NCBI RefSeq assembly: GCF_030316765.1
Contig: NZ_JASZYT010000001.1
Location: 434,001-498,000, forward strand
Direction of reading: 5' to 3'
Origin: Variovorax saccharolyticus
GTDB taxonomy: Bacteria > Pseudomonadota > Gammaproteobacteria > Burkholderiales > Burkholderiaceae_C
Length of the DNA: 64,000 bases
Below, one piece after another: positions 42,167 to 51,258 of the stretch. Positions within the stretch are counted from its first letter, which is position 1. Each line of letters begins with the position of its first letter. Below the pieces are notes generated by a model. The model saw only the letters and a list, made by a program, of their open reading frames with translations. It was not told the DNA's origin and made no database searches. The translations under genes and the position numbers were made by a program.

Positions 42167-44620
42167 GTGACGGCCGGACGGGAGCAGCGCGCCCTGGCTG
42201 TGTTCGCAGCGATGGCGGGATCGGTGCTGGGCGCCGCCTTGCAACTGCAGCAGGCCGCACTGTGGCCCTGGCTGGTCTATGCCTGCCTGCTGGCTGCAGC
42301 GTGCGGCGCCTGGCTCTGCCTTCGTGCGCGGTGGGCGCCGCCAGCGCTGTGGCTGCATCTGACGCTGGCGTTGTGCGTGGGTGCGATGGCCGGGAGCGGT
42401 CTGGCCGGATGGCGGGCCACGGCCTATGCGGCCAATGCGCTGTCGCCCGCGCTCGAAGGTCGCGACCTGCTGCTGGTGGGTCGAGTGGCGAGCATGCCCC
42501 AGCATGGCGCGGGCGGATCGCGCTTCGCGTTCGAGGTGGAATCGGCGCACTGGGCCGATGCAGGGGCGGCCGACCCGGATCCTCCGCGGGTGCCTTCGCG
42601 CGTCTCGCTGGCGTGGTACGCGCAGGGCGGCGGGCTCTGGGCGCGTGCTGCGGCCGAGGCGCCGCCGTCCGCCGCCGGCCGGACCGCACCCGTCCACGCC
42701 GGCGAGCGCTGGCGCATGGTGGTCCGTCTCAGGGCTCCGCATGGCAGCTTGAATCCGCACGGCTTCGACCACGAGCTGCGCATGTGGGAGCAGGGCGAGC
42801 ATGCCAGCGGCCAGGTACGCAACGGGGCCCGCGACCCACCGCCCGAGCGGCTGGGCTCGGGCTGGCGCCATCCCGTGGAGCGCTTGCGCGAGACCGTGCG
42901 CGATGCCGTCTTCGAACAGATCGAGGAGCCGCGCCGGGCCGGCGTGATCGCGGCGCTGGTCACCGGCGACCAGCGCGCGATCGAGCGCTCCGACTGGGAC
43001 ATCTTCCGGGCCACCGGTGTCGCCCACCTGATGTCGATCTCGGGCCTGCACATCACGATGTTCGCCTGGCTCGCGGCGCTCGCGGTCGGGGCGCTGTGGC
43101 GCTGCAGCGCGCGCCTGATGCTGCGCTGGCCGGCGCAGCATGCCGCGATCGTCGGCGGCCTGCTGCTCGCCACGCTGTACGCGCTGTTCAGCGGCTGGGG
43201 CCTGCCTTCGCAGCGCACGGTGCTGATGCTCGGCGCCATCGGACTCCTGCGCCTCACGGGCCGACGCTGGCCCTGGCCCTTCGTCTGGTTGTCGGCCTGC
43301 GCCGTAGTGGTCGCGGTCGATCCCTGGGCCCTGATGCAGGCGGGCTTCTGGCTCAGCTTCGTGGCCGTGGGCGTGCTGTTCGCCGCCGAGGGCGCGGCGC
43401 CGGCCGGCGCGCCCACCGGCATCGGCGCCCGCCTGCTGCGCCTGCTGCGCGAGCAGTGGATCGTGACGCTGGCGCTGACGCCGCTCACCCTGTTGCTGTT
43501 CCAGCAGGTCTCGGCAGTCGGCCTGCTGGCCAACGCGATCGCGATCCCCTGGGTCACGCTGGTGGTGACGCCACTGGCGATGCTGGGCGTCGTCGTGCCA
43601 TCGCTCTGGCACCTGGCCGCCGGGTCGGTCCAGGCGCTGTTGGCCGTGCTGGAGTGGTTGGCGGGCCTGCCCTTCGCGACCCTGTCGATGCCGGCGCCGC
43701 CGCTGTGGATGGCGGCGGCGGGCGTGGCGGGCGGCGTCCTGCTGGCGATGCGCCTGCCATGGACACTGCGCGCGCTCGGGCTGCCGCTGTTGTTGCCGGC
43801 GCTGCTGTGGCAGGCGCCCCGGCCGGCCGCGGGTGAATTCGATCTGCTTGCCGCCGACATCGGTCAGGGCAGTGCGCTGCTGGTGCGCACCGCCACGCAC
43901 AGCCTGCTCTACGACGCGGGCCCGCGCTACAGCCTCGAGAGCGATGCCGGCCAGCGGGTGCTGGTGCCGCTGCTGCGGGCCCTGGGCGAGCGGCTCGACA
44001 CAGTGCTGCTGAGCCACCGCGACAGCGACCACACCGGCGGCGCTGCCGCGGTGCTCGCCGCGCAGCCGCAGGCGACGCTGCTGAGTTCGATCGAGGACGG
44101 CCATCCCCTGAAGTCCGGACGGGCGGCGCGGCGCTGCGAAGCCGGCCAGCGCTGGACCTGGGACGGTGTCGACTTCGAGGTGCTGCATCCGCAGGCCGGC
44201 GACTACACGGCCTTCGTGCCGCCGAAGCCGAATTCGATCTCCTGCGTGCTGCGCATCGGCAACGGCCGCACCGCCGCCCTGCTGGCGGGCGACATCGAGC
44301 GCCTGCAGGAGATGGCGCTGGTGGCGCGCCGCTCCGAGCTCCGAGCCGACGTCCTGCTGGTGCCTCACCACGGCAGCAGGACCTCGTCGAGCGCCTTGCT
44401 GCTGGACGCGGTGCGGCCGCGCATCGCGTTGGTCCAGGCCGGCTGGCGCAATCGTTTCGGGCATCCCGCCGAAGAGGTGGTGGGGCGCTACCGGGAGCGC
44501 GGCATCGCCCTGGTGGAGTCGTCGCGCTGCGGCGCCGCCACCTGGTCGAGCAGCGATCCCGGGTCGGTGAAATGCCAGCGGCACGAGGGGCGGCGCTACT
44601 GGAATCATGTCCCGCCGTGA
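42167..44620 (+). CDS. comEC: DNA internalisation protein ComEC/Rec2
   Basis: 817 residues. N-terminal helices and an OB-like periplasmic domain (DLLLVGRVASMPQ), then the Competence membrane domain (about residues 240-540, including VAHLMSISGLHITMFAWLAAL) and a C-terminal metallo-beta-lactamase domain (DIGQGSALLVRTATHSLLYDAGPRY, LSHRDSDHTGGAAAVL, LLVPHHGSRTSSS). It forms the inner-membrane channel for single-strand DNA uptake in natural transformation. The GTG start has GGGAG 8 nt upstream. It stands between the two ATP-grasp/alpha-E loci without obvious functional link. Confidence 0.93.
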   Translation: MTAGREQRALAVFAAMAGSVLGAALQLQQAALWPWLVYACLLAAACGAWLCLRARWAPPALWLHLTLALCVGAMAGSGLAGWRATAYAANALSPALEGRDLLLVGRVASMPQHGAGGSRFAFEVESAHWADAGAADPDPPRVPSRVSLAWYAQGGGLWARAAAEAPPSAAGRTAPVHAGERWRMVVRLRAPHGSLNPHGFDHELRMWEQGEHASGQVRNGARDPPPERLGSGWRHPVERLRETVRDAVFEQIEEPRRAGVIAALVTGDQRAIERSDWDIFRATGVAHLMSISGLHITMFAWLAALAVGALWRCSARLMLRWPAQHAAIVGGLLLATLYALFSGWGLPSQRTVLMLGAIGLLRLTGRRWPWPFVWLSACAVVVAVDPWALMQAGFWLSFVAVGVLFAAEGAAPAGAPTGIGARLLRLLREQWIVTLALTPLTLLLFQQVSAVGLLANAIAIPWVTLVVTPLAMLGVVVPSLWHLAAGSVQALLAVLEWLAGLPFATLSMPAPPLWMAAAGVAGGVLLAMRLPWTLRALGLPLLLPALLWQAPRPAAGEFDLLAADIGQGSALLVRTATHSLLYDAGPRYSLESDAGQRVLVPLLRALGERLDTVLLSHRDSDHTGGAAAVLAAQPQATLLSSIEDGHPLKSGRAARRCEAGQRWTWDGVDFEVLHPQAGDYTAFVPPKPNSISCVLRIGNGRTAALLAGDIERLQEMALVARRSELRADVLLVPHHGSRTSSSALLLDAVRPRIALVQAGWRNRFGHPAEEVVGRYRERGIALVESSRCGAATWSSSDPGSVKCQRHEGRRYWNHVPP

Positions 44621-44715
44621 GGCGTCTCGGCCTGCGCGGATGCATCGTTGTGCCGATCGCCGCCGATATTTGGCCTTGAACTTGCTAAGCTATGGTCAAG
44701 GAGATTGGTCGTCCC

Positions 44716-46209
44716 ATGCACAAATTCGATGAGATGTACGAGCAGCTGCCCTACAACGGCGCGGCGGTCCGGAGCCACTACAAGCGTTACGACCAATGGC
44801 TCGCCCGGCAGCCCGGCGAGGTGATGCGGTCCCGGCGCGAGGAGGCGGAGCTCATTTTTCGCCGGGTCGGCATCACCTTCGCCGTCTATGGCGCGAAGGA
44901 CGAGGACGGCTCCGGCACCGAGCGCCTGATCCCCTTCGACCTGCTGCCGCGCATCATCCCGGCGCACGAGTGGGCGTCGATGGAAAAGGGCCTGGTGCAG
45001 CGCGTCACGGCGCTCAACCGCTTCATCCACGACGTCTACCACGGGCAGGAGATCATCAAGGCCGGCGTGATCCCGGCCGAGCAGATCCTGAACAATGCCC
45101 AATACCGGCCCGAGATGGTCGGCGTCAAGGTACCGAACGACATCTACTCGCACATCTCGGGCATCGACATCGTGCGCGCCCCCGATGCCCAGGGCAACGG
45201 CGAGTACTACGTGCTCGAGGACAACCTGCGCGTCCCCAGCGGCGTGAGCTACATGCTCGAGAACCGCAAGATGATGATGCGGCTGTTTCCCGAACTGTTC
45301 AGCCAGAACCGGATCGCGCCGGTCGCGCACTACCCCGACCTGCTGCTCGAGACCCTGCGCGCCTCGGCGCCGCCCGCCACCGCCGAACCCACCGTGGTGG
45401 TGCTGACGCCCGGCATGTACAACAGCGCCTACTTCGAGCACGCCTTCCTGGCCCAGCAGATGGGCGTCGAGCTGGTCGAGGGGCAGGACCTGTTCGTCAA
45501 GGACGACTTCGTCTACATGCGGACCACGCGCGGTCCGCGCCGGGTCGACGTGATCTACCGCCGGGTCGACGACGACTTCCTCGACCCCGAGGTGTTCCGC
45601 CCGACCTCGACCCTGGGCTGCGCCGGACTGATGCGGGCCTACCGCGAAGGCAACGTCGTGATCTGCAACGCGGTCGGGACCGGCGTCGCCGACGACAAGT
45701 CGGTCTACCCGTACGTGCCGAAGATGATCGAGTTCTACCTCGGCGAAAAGCCGATCCTCAAGAACGTGCCGACCTACATGTGCCGCAACAAGGACGAGCT
45801 GGCCTACACGCTCGACAACATGAAGGACCTGGTGGTCAAGGAGGTGCACGGCGCCGGCGGCTACGGCATGCTGATCGGCCCGGCCGCGACCCAGGCCGAG
45901 ATCGAGGACTTCAAGAAGGCCGTGCTGGCCAAGCCGGACGGCTACATCGCGCAGCCGACCCTGAGCCTGTCGACCTCGCCCACCTTCGTCGACGCGGGCA
46001 TCGCGCCGCGCCATATCGACCTCAGGCCCTTCGTGCTGTCGGGCAAGGAAGTGCAGATGGTGCCCGGCGGCCTCACGCGCGTGGCGCTCAAGGAGGGTTC
46101 GCTGGTGGTCAATTCGTCGCAGGGCGGCGGCACCAAGGACACCTGGATCCTCGAAGCCGATCGCAGCGCCAAGCCGCGCGCACCGGCGCAGTCGCAAAGC
46201 CAGTCCTGA
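44716..46209 (+). CDS. Circularly permuted type 2 ATP-grasp protein (split form)
   Basis: 497 residues from MHKFDEMYEQL, the standard N-terminus; AAGGAG lies 12 nt upstream, whereas ATG 44692 has none. Motifs: MLENRKMMMRLFPELF, LTPGMYNSAYFEHAFLA, DDFLDPEVFRPTSTLG, the nucleotide loop VKEVHGAGGYGMLIGP, HIDLRPFVL and SSQGGGTKDTW. A complete ATP-grasp active site is therefore likely. Predicted ligase joining an amino group to a carboxylate. The C-terminus ends QSQSQS, echoing the Ser-Gln tail of the transglutaminase at 34687. It is followed 28 nt on by its alpha-E partner. Confidence 0.92.
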   Translation: MHKFDEMYEQLPYNGAAVRSHYKRYDQWLARQPGEVMRSRREEAELIFRRVGITFAVYGAKDEDGSGTERLIPFDLLPRIIPAHEWASMEKGLVQRVTALNRFIHDVYHGQEIIKAGVIPAEQILNNAQYRPEMVGVKVPNDIYSHISGIDIVRAPDAQGNGEYYVLEDNLRVPSGVSYMLENRKMMMRLFPELFSQNRIAPVAHYPDLLLETLRASAPPATAEPTVVVLTPGMYNSAYFEHAFLAQQMGVELVEGQDLFVKDDFVYMRTTRGPRRVDVIYRRVDDDFLDPEVFRPTSTLGCAGLMRAYREGNVVICNAVGTGVADDKSVYPYVPKMIEFYLGEKPILKNVPTYMCRNKDELAYTLDNMKDLVVKEVHGAGGYGMLIGPAATQAEIEDFKKAVLAKPDGYIAQPTLSLSTSPTFVDAGIAPRHIDLRPFVLSGKEVQMVPGGLTRVALKEGSLVVNSSQGGGTKDTWILEADRSAKPRAPAQSQSQS

Positions 46210-46237
46210 TCAGAAGAGAGCACACGGAAGCACACCC

Positions 46238-47197
46238 ATGATGTTGTCACGCACCGCCGATCACCTCTACTGGATGTCGCGCTACACCGAGCGGGCCGAG
46301 AACACCGCGCGCATGCTCGACGTCAACTACCAGACCTCGATGCTGCCGCAGTCGGCCGAGGTCGCGCAGTACGGCTGGCAGGGCCTGCTGTCGATCAGCG
46401 AACTGCTGCCGCTCTACAACGAGAAGCACGAGGGCTTCAAGCCCGACGAAGTGATGGAGTTCATGGTCAAGGACGAGTCGAACCCGTCGTCGATCCTGTC
46501 CTGCCTCAGGGCCGCGCGCGAGAACGCGCGCGCGGTGCGCGGCTCGCTGCCGACCGAGGCATGGGAGACCCAGAACACCACCTGGCTCGAAGTCAACCGG
46601 ATGCTGCGCGCGGGCGATTTCGAGCGCGACCCGGGCCAGTTCTTCGAGTGGGTCAAGTTCCGCTCGCACCTGTCGCGCGGCGTGACGCTGGGCACGATGC
46701 TGCAGGACGAGGCCTTCTACTTCTCGCGCCTGGGCACCTTCCTCGAGCGGGCCGACAACACGGCGCGGCTGGTCGACGTCAAGTTCCATGCGCTCAACAG
46801 CGAGTTCTTCGGCACCGCGACCGAGGAAGACCAGGAGTACGACTTCTATCACTGGAGCGCGATCCTGCGCAGCGTCTCGGCCTTCGAGGTGTACCGCAAG
46901 GTGTACCGCGACGTGATCAAGCCCGAGCGCGTGGCCGAGCTGCTGATCCTGCGCGCCGACATGCCGCGCTCGCTGCACGCCAGCCTGCGCGAGGTGGTGA
47001 GCAACCTCGACATGGTCAAGAACGAGCAGAGCGCCGAAACCCAGCGCCGCGCCGGCAAGCTGCTGGCCGACCTGCAGTACGCACGGGTCGACGAGATCCT
47101 CGCCACCGGGCTGCATGCCTACCTGACGCAGTTCCTCGACCGGGTGAACGAACTCGGGTGGCGGATCAGCCAGGACTTCCTGGTGCCGGGGCACTGA
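46238..47197 (+). CDS. Alpha-E domain protein (split form)
   Basis: 319 residues, almost entirely helical. It opens with LSRTADHLYWMSRYTERAENTARMLD, the alpha-E signature, which is also found in the fused protein at about residue 573 (FWLGRYTERAENAVRL). Partner of the ATP-grasp enzyme encoded just upstream; the two correspond to the halves of the 900-residue fusion at 35757-38459. Role in the predicted amidoligase system is unknown; a substrate-holding scaffold has been suggested for the family. An ATG at 46241 is equally possible as start. It converges on glpK with 22 nt between. Confidence 0.92.
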   Translation: MMLSRTADHLYWMSRYTERAENTARMLDVNYQTSMLPQSAEVAQYGWQGLLSISELLPLYNEKHEGFKPDEVMEFMVKDESNPSSILSCLRAARENARAVRGSLPTEAWETQNTTWLEVNRMLRAGDFERDPGQFFEWVKFRSHLSRGVTLGTMLQDEAFYFSRLGTFLERADNTARLVDVKFHALNSEFFGTATEEDQEYDFYHWSAILRSVSAFEVYRKVYRDVIKPERVAELLILRADMPRSLHASLREVVSNLDMVKNEQSAETQRRAGKLLADLQYARVDEILATGLHAYLTQFLDRVNELGWRISQDFLVPGH

Positions 47198-47219
47198 GTT
47201 CGTCGATTGCGTGGTTCCG

Positions 47220-48713
47220 TCAGGCCGCGGTGGCCTGGCGCACCGCGCGTTCCCAGCGGGCCATCGACTCCTCGGCCTGCGGCCGGCCCATCGTCGGCAT
47301 GAACCGCCGCTCGACCCGCCACAGCTTCGACAGCTGCCCCAGGTCGCTGTAGACCCCGGTCGACAGTCCCGCGAGATAGGCCGCCCCCAGCGCCGTGGTT
47401 TCGGTCACCTCGGGCCGCACCACCGGGATGCCCAGCAGGTCGGCCTGGAACTGCATCAGCAGGTCGTTGACGCAGGCCCCGCCGTCGACGCGCAGTTCCG
47501 CCACCGGCGCCCCGCCCGCGGCCACCGCATCGCGGCTCATCGCCTGCAGCAGCGCCGCGCTCTGGTAGGCGATGCTTTCCAGCGCCGCACGCGCGATGTG
47601 CGCGACCGTGGTGCCGCGGGTCAGGCCGGTGATGGTGCCGCGCGCATCGGCGTCCCAGTAGGGCGCACCGAGCCCGGTGAAGGCCGGCACCATCATCACG
47701 CCGCCGGCATCGGGCACGCTCTCGGCCAGCGCCTGCACCTGGGCGCTGCCCTGGATCGCCTTGAGGCCGTCGCGCAGCCATTGCACCACCGCGCCGCCGA
47801 CGAAGACGCTGCCTTCCATCGCGAACTGCGGCGTGGCACCGGTCTGCGCCGCGCTGGTCACCAGCAGGCCGTTGTGCGAGGGCTGGAAGGCGCCACCCGT
47901 GTGCATCAGCAGGAAGCAGCCGGTGCCGTAGGTGTTCTTGGCCATGCCGGCATCGAAGCAGGCCTGGCCGAACAGGGCGCTCTGCTGGTCGCCCGCGACA
48001 CCGCCGATCGGCAGGCTGCGCCCGAGCAGGGCGGCGTCGATGTCGGCGAAGTGCGCGCTGGAGGGCTTGACCTCGGGCATCAGCGAGGGCGGGATGGCCA
48101 GCGCCTTCAGCAGGTCGGCATCCCACTGGTTGCGGTGCACGTTGAAGAGCATGGTGCGCGATGCATTGCTGACGTCGGTCTCGTGCACCTTGCCGCCGGT
48201 CAGCTGCCACATGAGCCAGCTGTCGACCGTGCCGAAGGCCAGCTCGCCGCGCTCGGCCGCGGCGCGCGCGCCGGACACGTTGTCGAGCAGCCAGCGCAGC
48301 TTGGTGCCCGAGAAGTAGGCGTCGATCACGAGGCCGGTCTTCTCGCGGATGGTGTCGGTCAGGCCGTCGGCGCGCAAGCGTGCGCACAGCGGCTCGGCAC
48401 GGCGGTCCTGCCAGACGATCGCATGATGCACCGGCTGCCCGGTCTTGCGGTTCCACAGCAGCGTGGTCTCGCGCTGATTCGTGATGCCGACGGCATGGAT
48501 GTCGGCCGCCGCGATCTTCGATTTCGCCAGCACCTCGCGCGCCGTGGCCAGCTGGCTGCTCCAGATCTCCATCGGATCGTGCTCGACCCAGCCCGGCTGC
48601 GGGTAGATCTGCGTGAGCTCGCGCTGGGCGATGTCGACGATGCGGCCTTCGGCGTCGAAGACGATGCTGCGTGAACTGGAAGTGCCCTGGTCGAGGGCCA
48701 GCAGGTAGGTCAT
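47220..48713 (-). CDS. glpK: Glycerol kinase
   Basis: 497 residues, FGGY kinase of the usual GlpK length. [17 protein letters not shown] at the N-terminus, [41 protein letters not shown] and the C-terminal [18 protein letters not shown] are characteristic. It phosphorylates glycerol to sn-glycerol-3-phosphate for GlpD. It lies 12 nt downstream of glpR on the same strand, so the two are co-transcribed. Confidence 0.97.
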   Translation of the reverse strand: MTYLLALDQGTSSSRSIVFDAEGRIVDIAQRELTQIYPQPGWVEHDPMEIWSSQLATAREVLAKSKIAAADIHAVGITNQRETTLLWNRKTGQPVHHAIVWQDRRAEPLCARLRADGLTDTIREKTGLVIDAYFSGTKLRWLLDNVSGARAAAERGELAFGTVDSWLMWQLTGGKVHETDVSNASRTMLFNVHRNQWDADLLKALAIPPSLMPEVKPSSAHFADIDAALLGRSLPIGGVAGDQQSALFGQACFDAGMAKNTYGTGCFLLMHTGGAFQPSHNGLLVTSAAQTGATPQFAMEGSVFVGGAVVQWLRDGLKAIQGSAQVQALAESVPDAGGVMMVPAFTGLGAPYWDADARGTITGLTRGTTVAHIARAALESIAYQSAALLQAMSRDAVAAGGAPVAELRVDGGACVNDLLMQFQADLLGIPVVRPEVTETTALGAAYLAGLSTGVYSDLGQLSKLWRVERRFMPTMGRPQAEESMARWERAVRQATAA

Positions 48714-48725
48714 GGCAAGAATCCT

Positions 48726-49496
48726 TCAGGTGTCGCGTGCGATCTCGCAGCGCACCTGGGCACGCTCAAGGAGTTCGGGGAAGGGCGGCGGCGGCGCGGC
48801 ATCGGTGAACAGGCAGTCGATCTGCGACAGCTTTGCCAGCTCGATCATCGCCGGCCGGTTGAACTTGCTGGCGTCGGCCGCCAGCCAGACCTCACGCGCC
48901 TGCGCGATGATGGTCTGCGCCACCTTCACCTCGCGCAGGTCGAAGTCGCGCAAGGTGCCGTCGTCCTCGATGCTGGAGACGCCGATCAGCGCAATGTCGA
49001 CCTTGAACTGGCGGATGAAGTCGACCGTCGCCTCGCCCACGATGGCGCGGTCGCGCAGCCGCACCGAGCCGCCGGCCACGATCACCTCGCAGGCCGGGTT
49101 GTCGCTCAGGATGCTCGCCACGTTGAGGTTGTTGGTGATCACCCGCAGCCCGCTGTGGTGCAGCAGCGCCTTGGCGATCGCCTCGGTGGTGGTGCCGATG
49201 TTGAGGATCAGCGAGCAGTCGTTGGGCACGCGCGCCGCCACCGCCCGCGCGATGCGTGCCTTGCCTTCGGCGTGCAGCGACTCGCGCTGCTGGTAGCCGA
49301 TGTTCTCGGTGGTCGAACTCGGCACCCTCACGCCGCCGTGGAAGCGCGTCAGCAGTCCCTCGTCGGCCAGCCGCTGGACGTCGCGGCGCACCGTCTGCAG
49401 CGTGACGCCGAGCATCTCCGCCAACTGCTCGACGGTGATCGAGCCGCGCGAGCGAACGGTGTTGAGCAGCTTGAGCTGGCGGGGGTTGGAATTCAC
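48726..49496 (-). CDS. glpR: DeoR-family glycerol regulon repressor GlpR
   Basis: 256 residues. DeoR HTH at the N-terminus (GSITVEQLAEMLGVTLQTVRRDVQRLADEGLLTRFHGG) and a sugar-phosphate-binding DeoRC domain (LILNIGTTTEAIAKALL, ITNNLNVASIL, IALIGVSSIEDDGTLRDFD). It would sense glycerol-3-phosphate and repress both glpR-glpK and the divergent glpD-glpSTPQUV operon from the 97-bp spacer. Confidence 0.94.
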   Translation of the reverse strand: MNSNPRQLKLLNTVRSRGSITVEQLAEMLGVTLQTVRRDVQRLADEGLLTRFHGGVRVPSSTTENIGYQQRESLHAEGKARIARAVAARVPNDCSLILNIGTTTEAIAKALLHHSGLRVITNNLNVASILSDNPACEVIVAGGSVRLRDRAIVGEATVDFIRQFKVDIALIGVSSIEDDGTLRDFDLREVKVAQTIIAQAREVWLAADASKFNRPAMIELAKLSQIDCLFTDAAPPPPFPELLERAQVRCEIARDT

Positions 49497-49528
49497 GGGA
49501 AAAGCAAAAAACAGCGCGTCCTACTTTA

Positions 49529-49548
49529 GAACGAACGAAAACGAATGG
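49529..49548. promoter_or_regulatory. Candidate GlpR operator in the glpR / glpD spacer
   Basis: Three near-repeats of a GAAC/GAAA-type word (GAAC, GAAC, GAAA, then ACGAA) lie together, the direct CGAAM repeat style expected for DeoR-family GlpR sites. Located 45-65 nt before the glpD start and 33 nt before glpR, it could control both directions. Assignment is by position and motif style. Confidence 0.5.
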
Positions 49549-49593
49549 ACTTTAGGGTTAACGACTAAGAAAATCGCGCCATAAGGAACCAGA

Positions 49594-51258
49594 ATGAAAA
49601 GATTCGAAAGCGAAAAAGCCAATTTACGTGACTTAAATCACATCGCATCGGAACCCATCGCCGTGAGCGCCACCGCCTCGCCACCGAACGCTTCAACCGC
49701 CGACTGCGATGTACTCATCGTCGGCGGCGGCATCAACGGCTGCGGCATCGCGCGCGATCTCGCCGGCCGCGGCTGGCGCGTCGTGCTGTGCGAGAAGGAC
49801 GACCTCGCGGCCCACACCTCCTCCTCGTCGACCAAGCTGATCCACGGCGGCCTGCGCTACCTCGAGTACTACGAGTTCTCGCTGGTGCGCAAGGCACTGC
49901 AGGAGCGCGAAGTGCTGCTCAAGAGCGCGCCTCACATCATGTGGCCGCTGCGTTTCGTGATGCCGCACGACCCCTCCATGCGGCCGGCCTGGATGATCCG
50001 CATCGGCCTGTTCCTGTACGACCACCTGGCCAGGCGCGAGGTGCTGCCGGGCTCGCGCACCATCGACCTGCGCCGGCACGAGGCCGGCGCACCGCTCAAG
50101 CCCGAGTTCAGGCGGGGCTTCGTCTATTCGGATGGCTGGGTCGACGATGCGCGGCTGGTGGTGCTCAACGCCGTCGATGCCCGCGCCCGCGGCGCCGAGG
50201 TGCTGACGCGCACCCGCTGCGTGCAGGCTCAGCGCAGCGCCGAGGGCTGGACCGCGGTGCTCGAAGGGCCCGAAGGCCAGCGCACGGTGCGTGCCCGCGC
50301 GGTGGTGAACGCCGCCGGGCCCTGGGCCGAGGCCTTCCTGCGCGGCGTGGCGAAGCCGGTGCACGGCGAGGCGCTCGCGACCCGGCACCTGCGGCTGGTC
50401 AAGGGCAGCCACATCGTGGTGCCGCGGGTCTTCGGGCACGACCATGCCTACATCTTCCAGAACCCCGACAAGCGGATCATCTTCGCGATTCCCTACCAGG
50501 ACGACTTCACGCTGATCGGCACCACCGACATCGAACTGCAGGGCGACGACCCCGGGGCCGCGCGCATCGGCGCGGACGAGATCGACTATCTCTGCGCGCA
50601 GGCCAGCCGCTATTTCGCGCAGCCCGTGAAGCCCTCCGACGTGGTCTGGACCTATTCCGGCGTGCGGCCGCTGCTCGACGACGCCTCGGGCGACCCGTCG
50701 GCCGTGACGCGCGACTACCTGCTCGAATCCAACACCGCGGCGGCGCCGCTGCTGTCGGTGTGGGGCGGCAAGATCACCACCTTCCGCAAGCTGGCCGAGG
50801 ATGCGGCCGACGAGGTGGGGCGGATGCTCGGCGACACCCGTCCGGCCTGGACCGACGGCGCCTTCCTTGCCGGCGGCGACCTGTCGGGCTGGATCGGCGC
50901 CACCACGCGCAGCTCGCGCCCCGACGACGACTTCGAGCGCTTCGTGGCGGCGGTGCAGGCGCGGCATTCCTGGCTTGAGGCCGCGCTCGCGCGCCGGCTG
51001 GCGCGGGCCTACGGCGCGCGCATCTCCGAAGTGCTCGGCGATGCCGCTTCGATGGCCGACCTGGGGCCGGCGGTGGCGCCGGGCCTGCACGAGCGAGAGC
51101 TGGATTTTCTTTGCTCGCAGGAATGGGCCTGCAGCGCCGACGACGTGCTCTGGCGCCGCTCCAAGCTCGGCCTGCGTTTCACGCCGCAGCAGCGCGACCA
51201 GGTGAACGCCTGGATGCTGCGGCACGCCCGTTCGAAGGAAGGAGCCCCATGCAGCTGA
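49594..51258 (+). CDS. glpD: Aerobic glycerol-3-phosphate dehydrogenase
   Basis: 554 residues. FAD motif VLIVGGGINGCGIARDLAGRGWRVVLCEKDDLAAHTSS, with STKLIHGGLRYLEYYEFSLVRKAL and KGSHIVVPR typical of GlpD/FAD-linked enzymes. It passes electrons from glycerol-3-phosphate to the quinone pool, giving dihydroxyacetone phosphate. AAGGAAC lies before the ATG. The first 38 residues are an extra leader rich in Ser, Ala and Pro. Its 3' end overlaps glpS by 10 nt, so it heads the glycerol operon. Confidence 0.96.
   Translation: MKRFESEKANLRDLNHIASEPIAVSATASPPNASTADCDVLIVGGGINGCGIARDLAGRGWRVVLCEKDDLAAHTSSSSTKLIHGGLRYLEYYEFSLVRKALQEREVLLKSAPHIMWPLRFVMPHDPSMRPAWMIRIGLFLYDHLARREVLPGSRTIDLRRHEAGAPLKPEFRRGFVYSDGWVDDARLVVLNAVDARARGAEVLTRTRCVQAQRSAEGWTAVLEGPEGQRTVRARAVVNAAGPWAEAFLRGVAKPVHGEALATRHLRLVKGSHIVVPRVFGHDHAYIFQNPDKRIIFAIPYQDDFTLIGTTDIELQGDDPGAARIGADEIDYLCAQASRYFAQPVKPSDVVWTYSGVRPLLDDASGDPSAVTRDYLLESNTAAAPLLSVWGGKITTFRKLAEDAADEVGRMLGDTRPAWTDGAFLAGGDLSGWIGATTRSSRPDDDFERFVAAVQARHSWLEAALARRLARAYGARISEVLGDAASMADLGPAVAPGLHERELDFLCSQEWACSADDVLWRRSKLGLRFTPQQRDQVNAWMLRHARSKEGAPCS

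Noticed and set aside
38338..44608. Very long open frames antisense to the DUF2126, ATP-grasp and comEC genes (over 1800 codons on each strand)
   Set aside because: They are low-complexity Arg/Ala/Gly/Pro-rich translations opposite well-recognised genes, a by-product of GC-rich codon usage; none has a recognisable domain or a ribosome site.
47198..47219. Terminator between the alpha-E gene and glpK
   Set aside because: Only 22 nt are available and no inverted repeat is visible in them.
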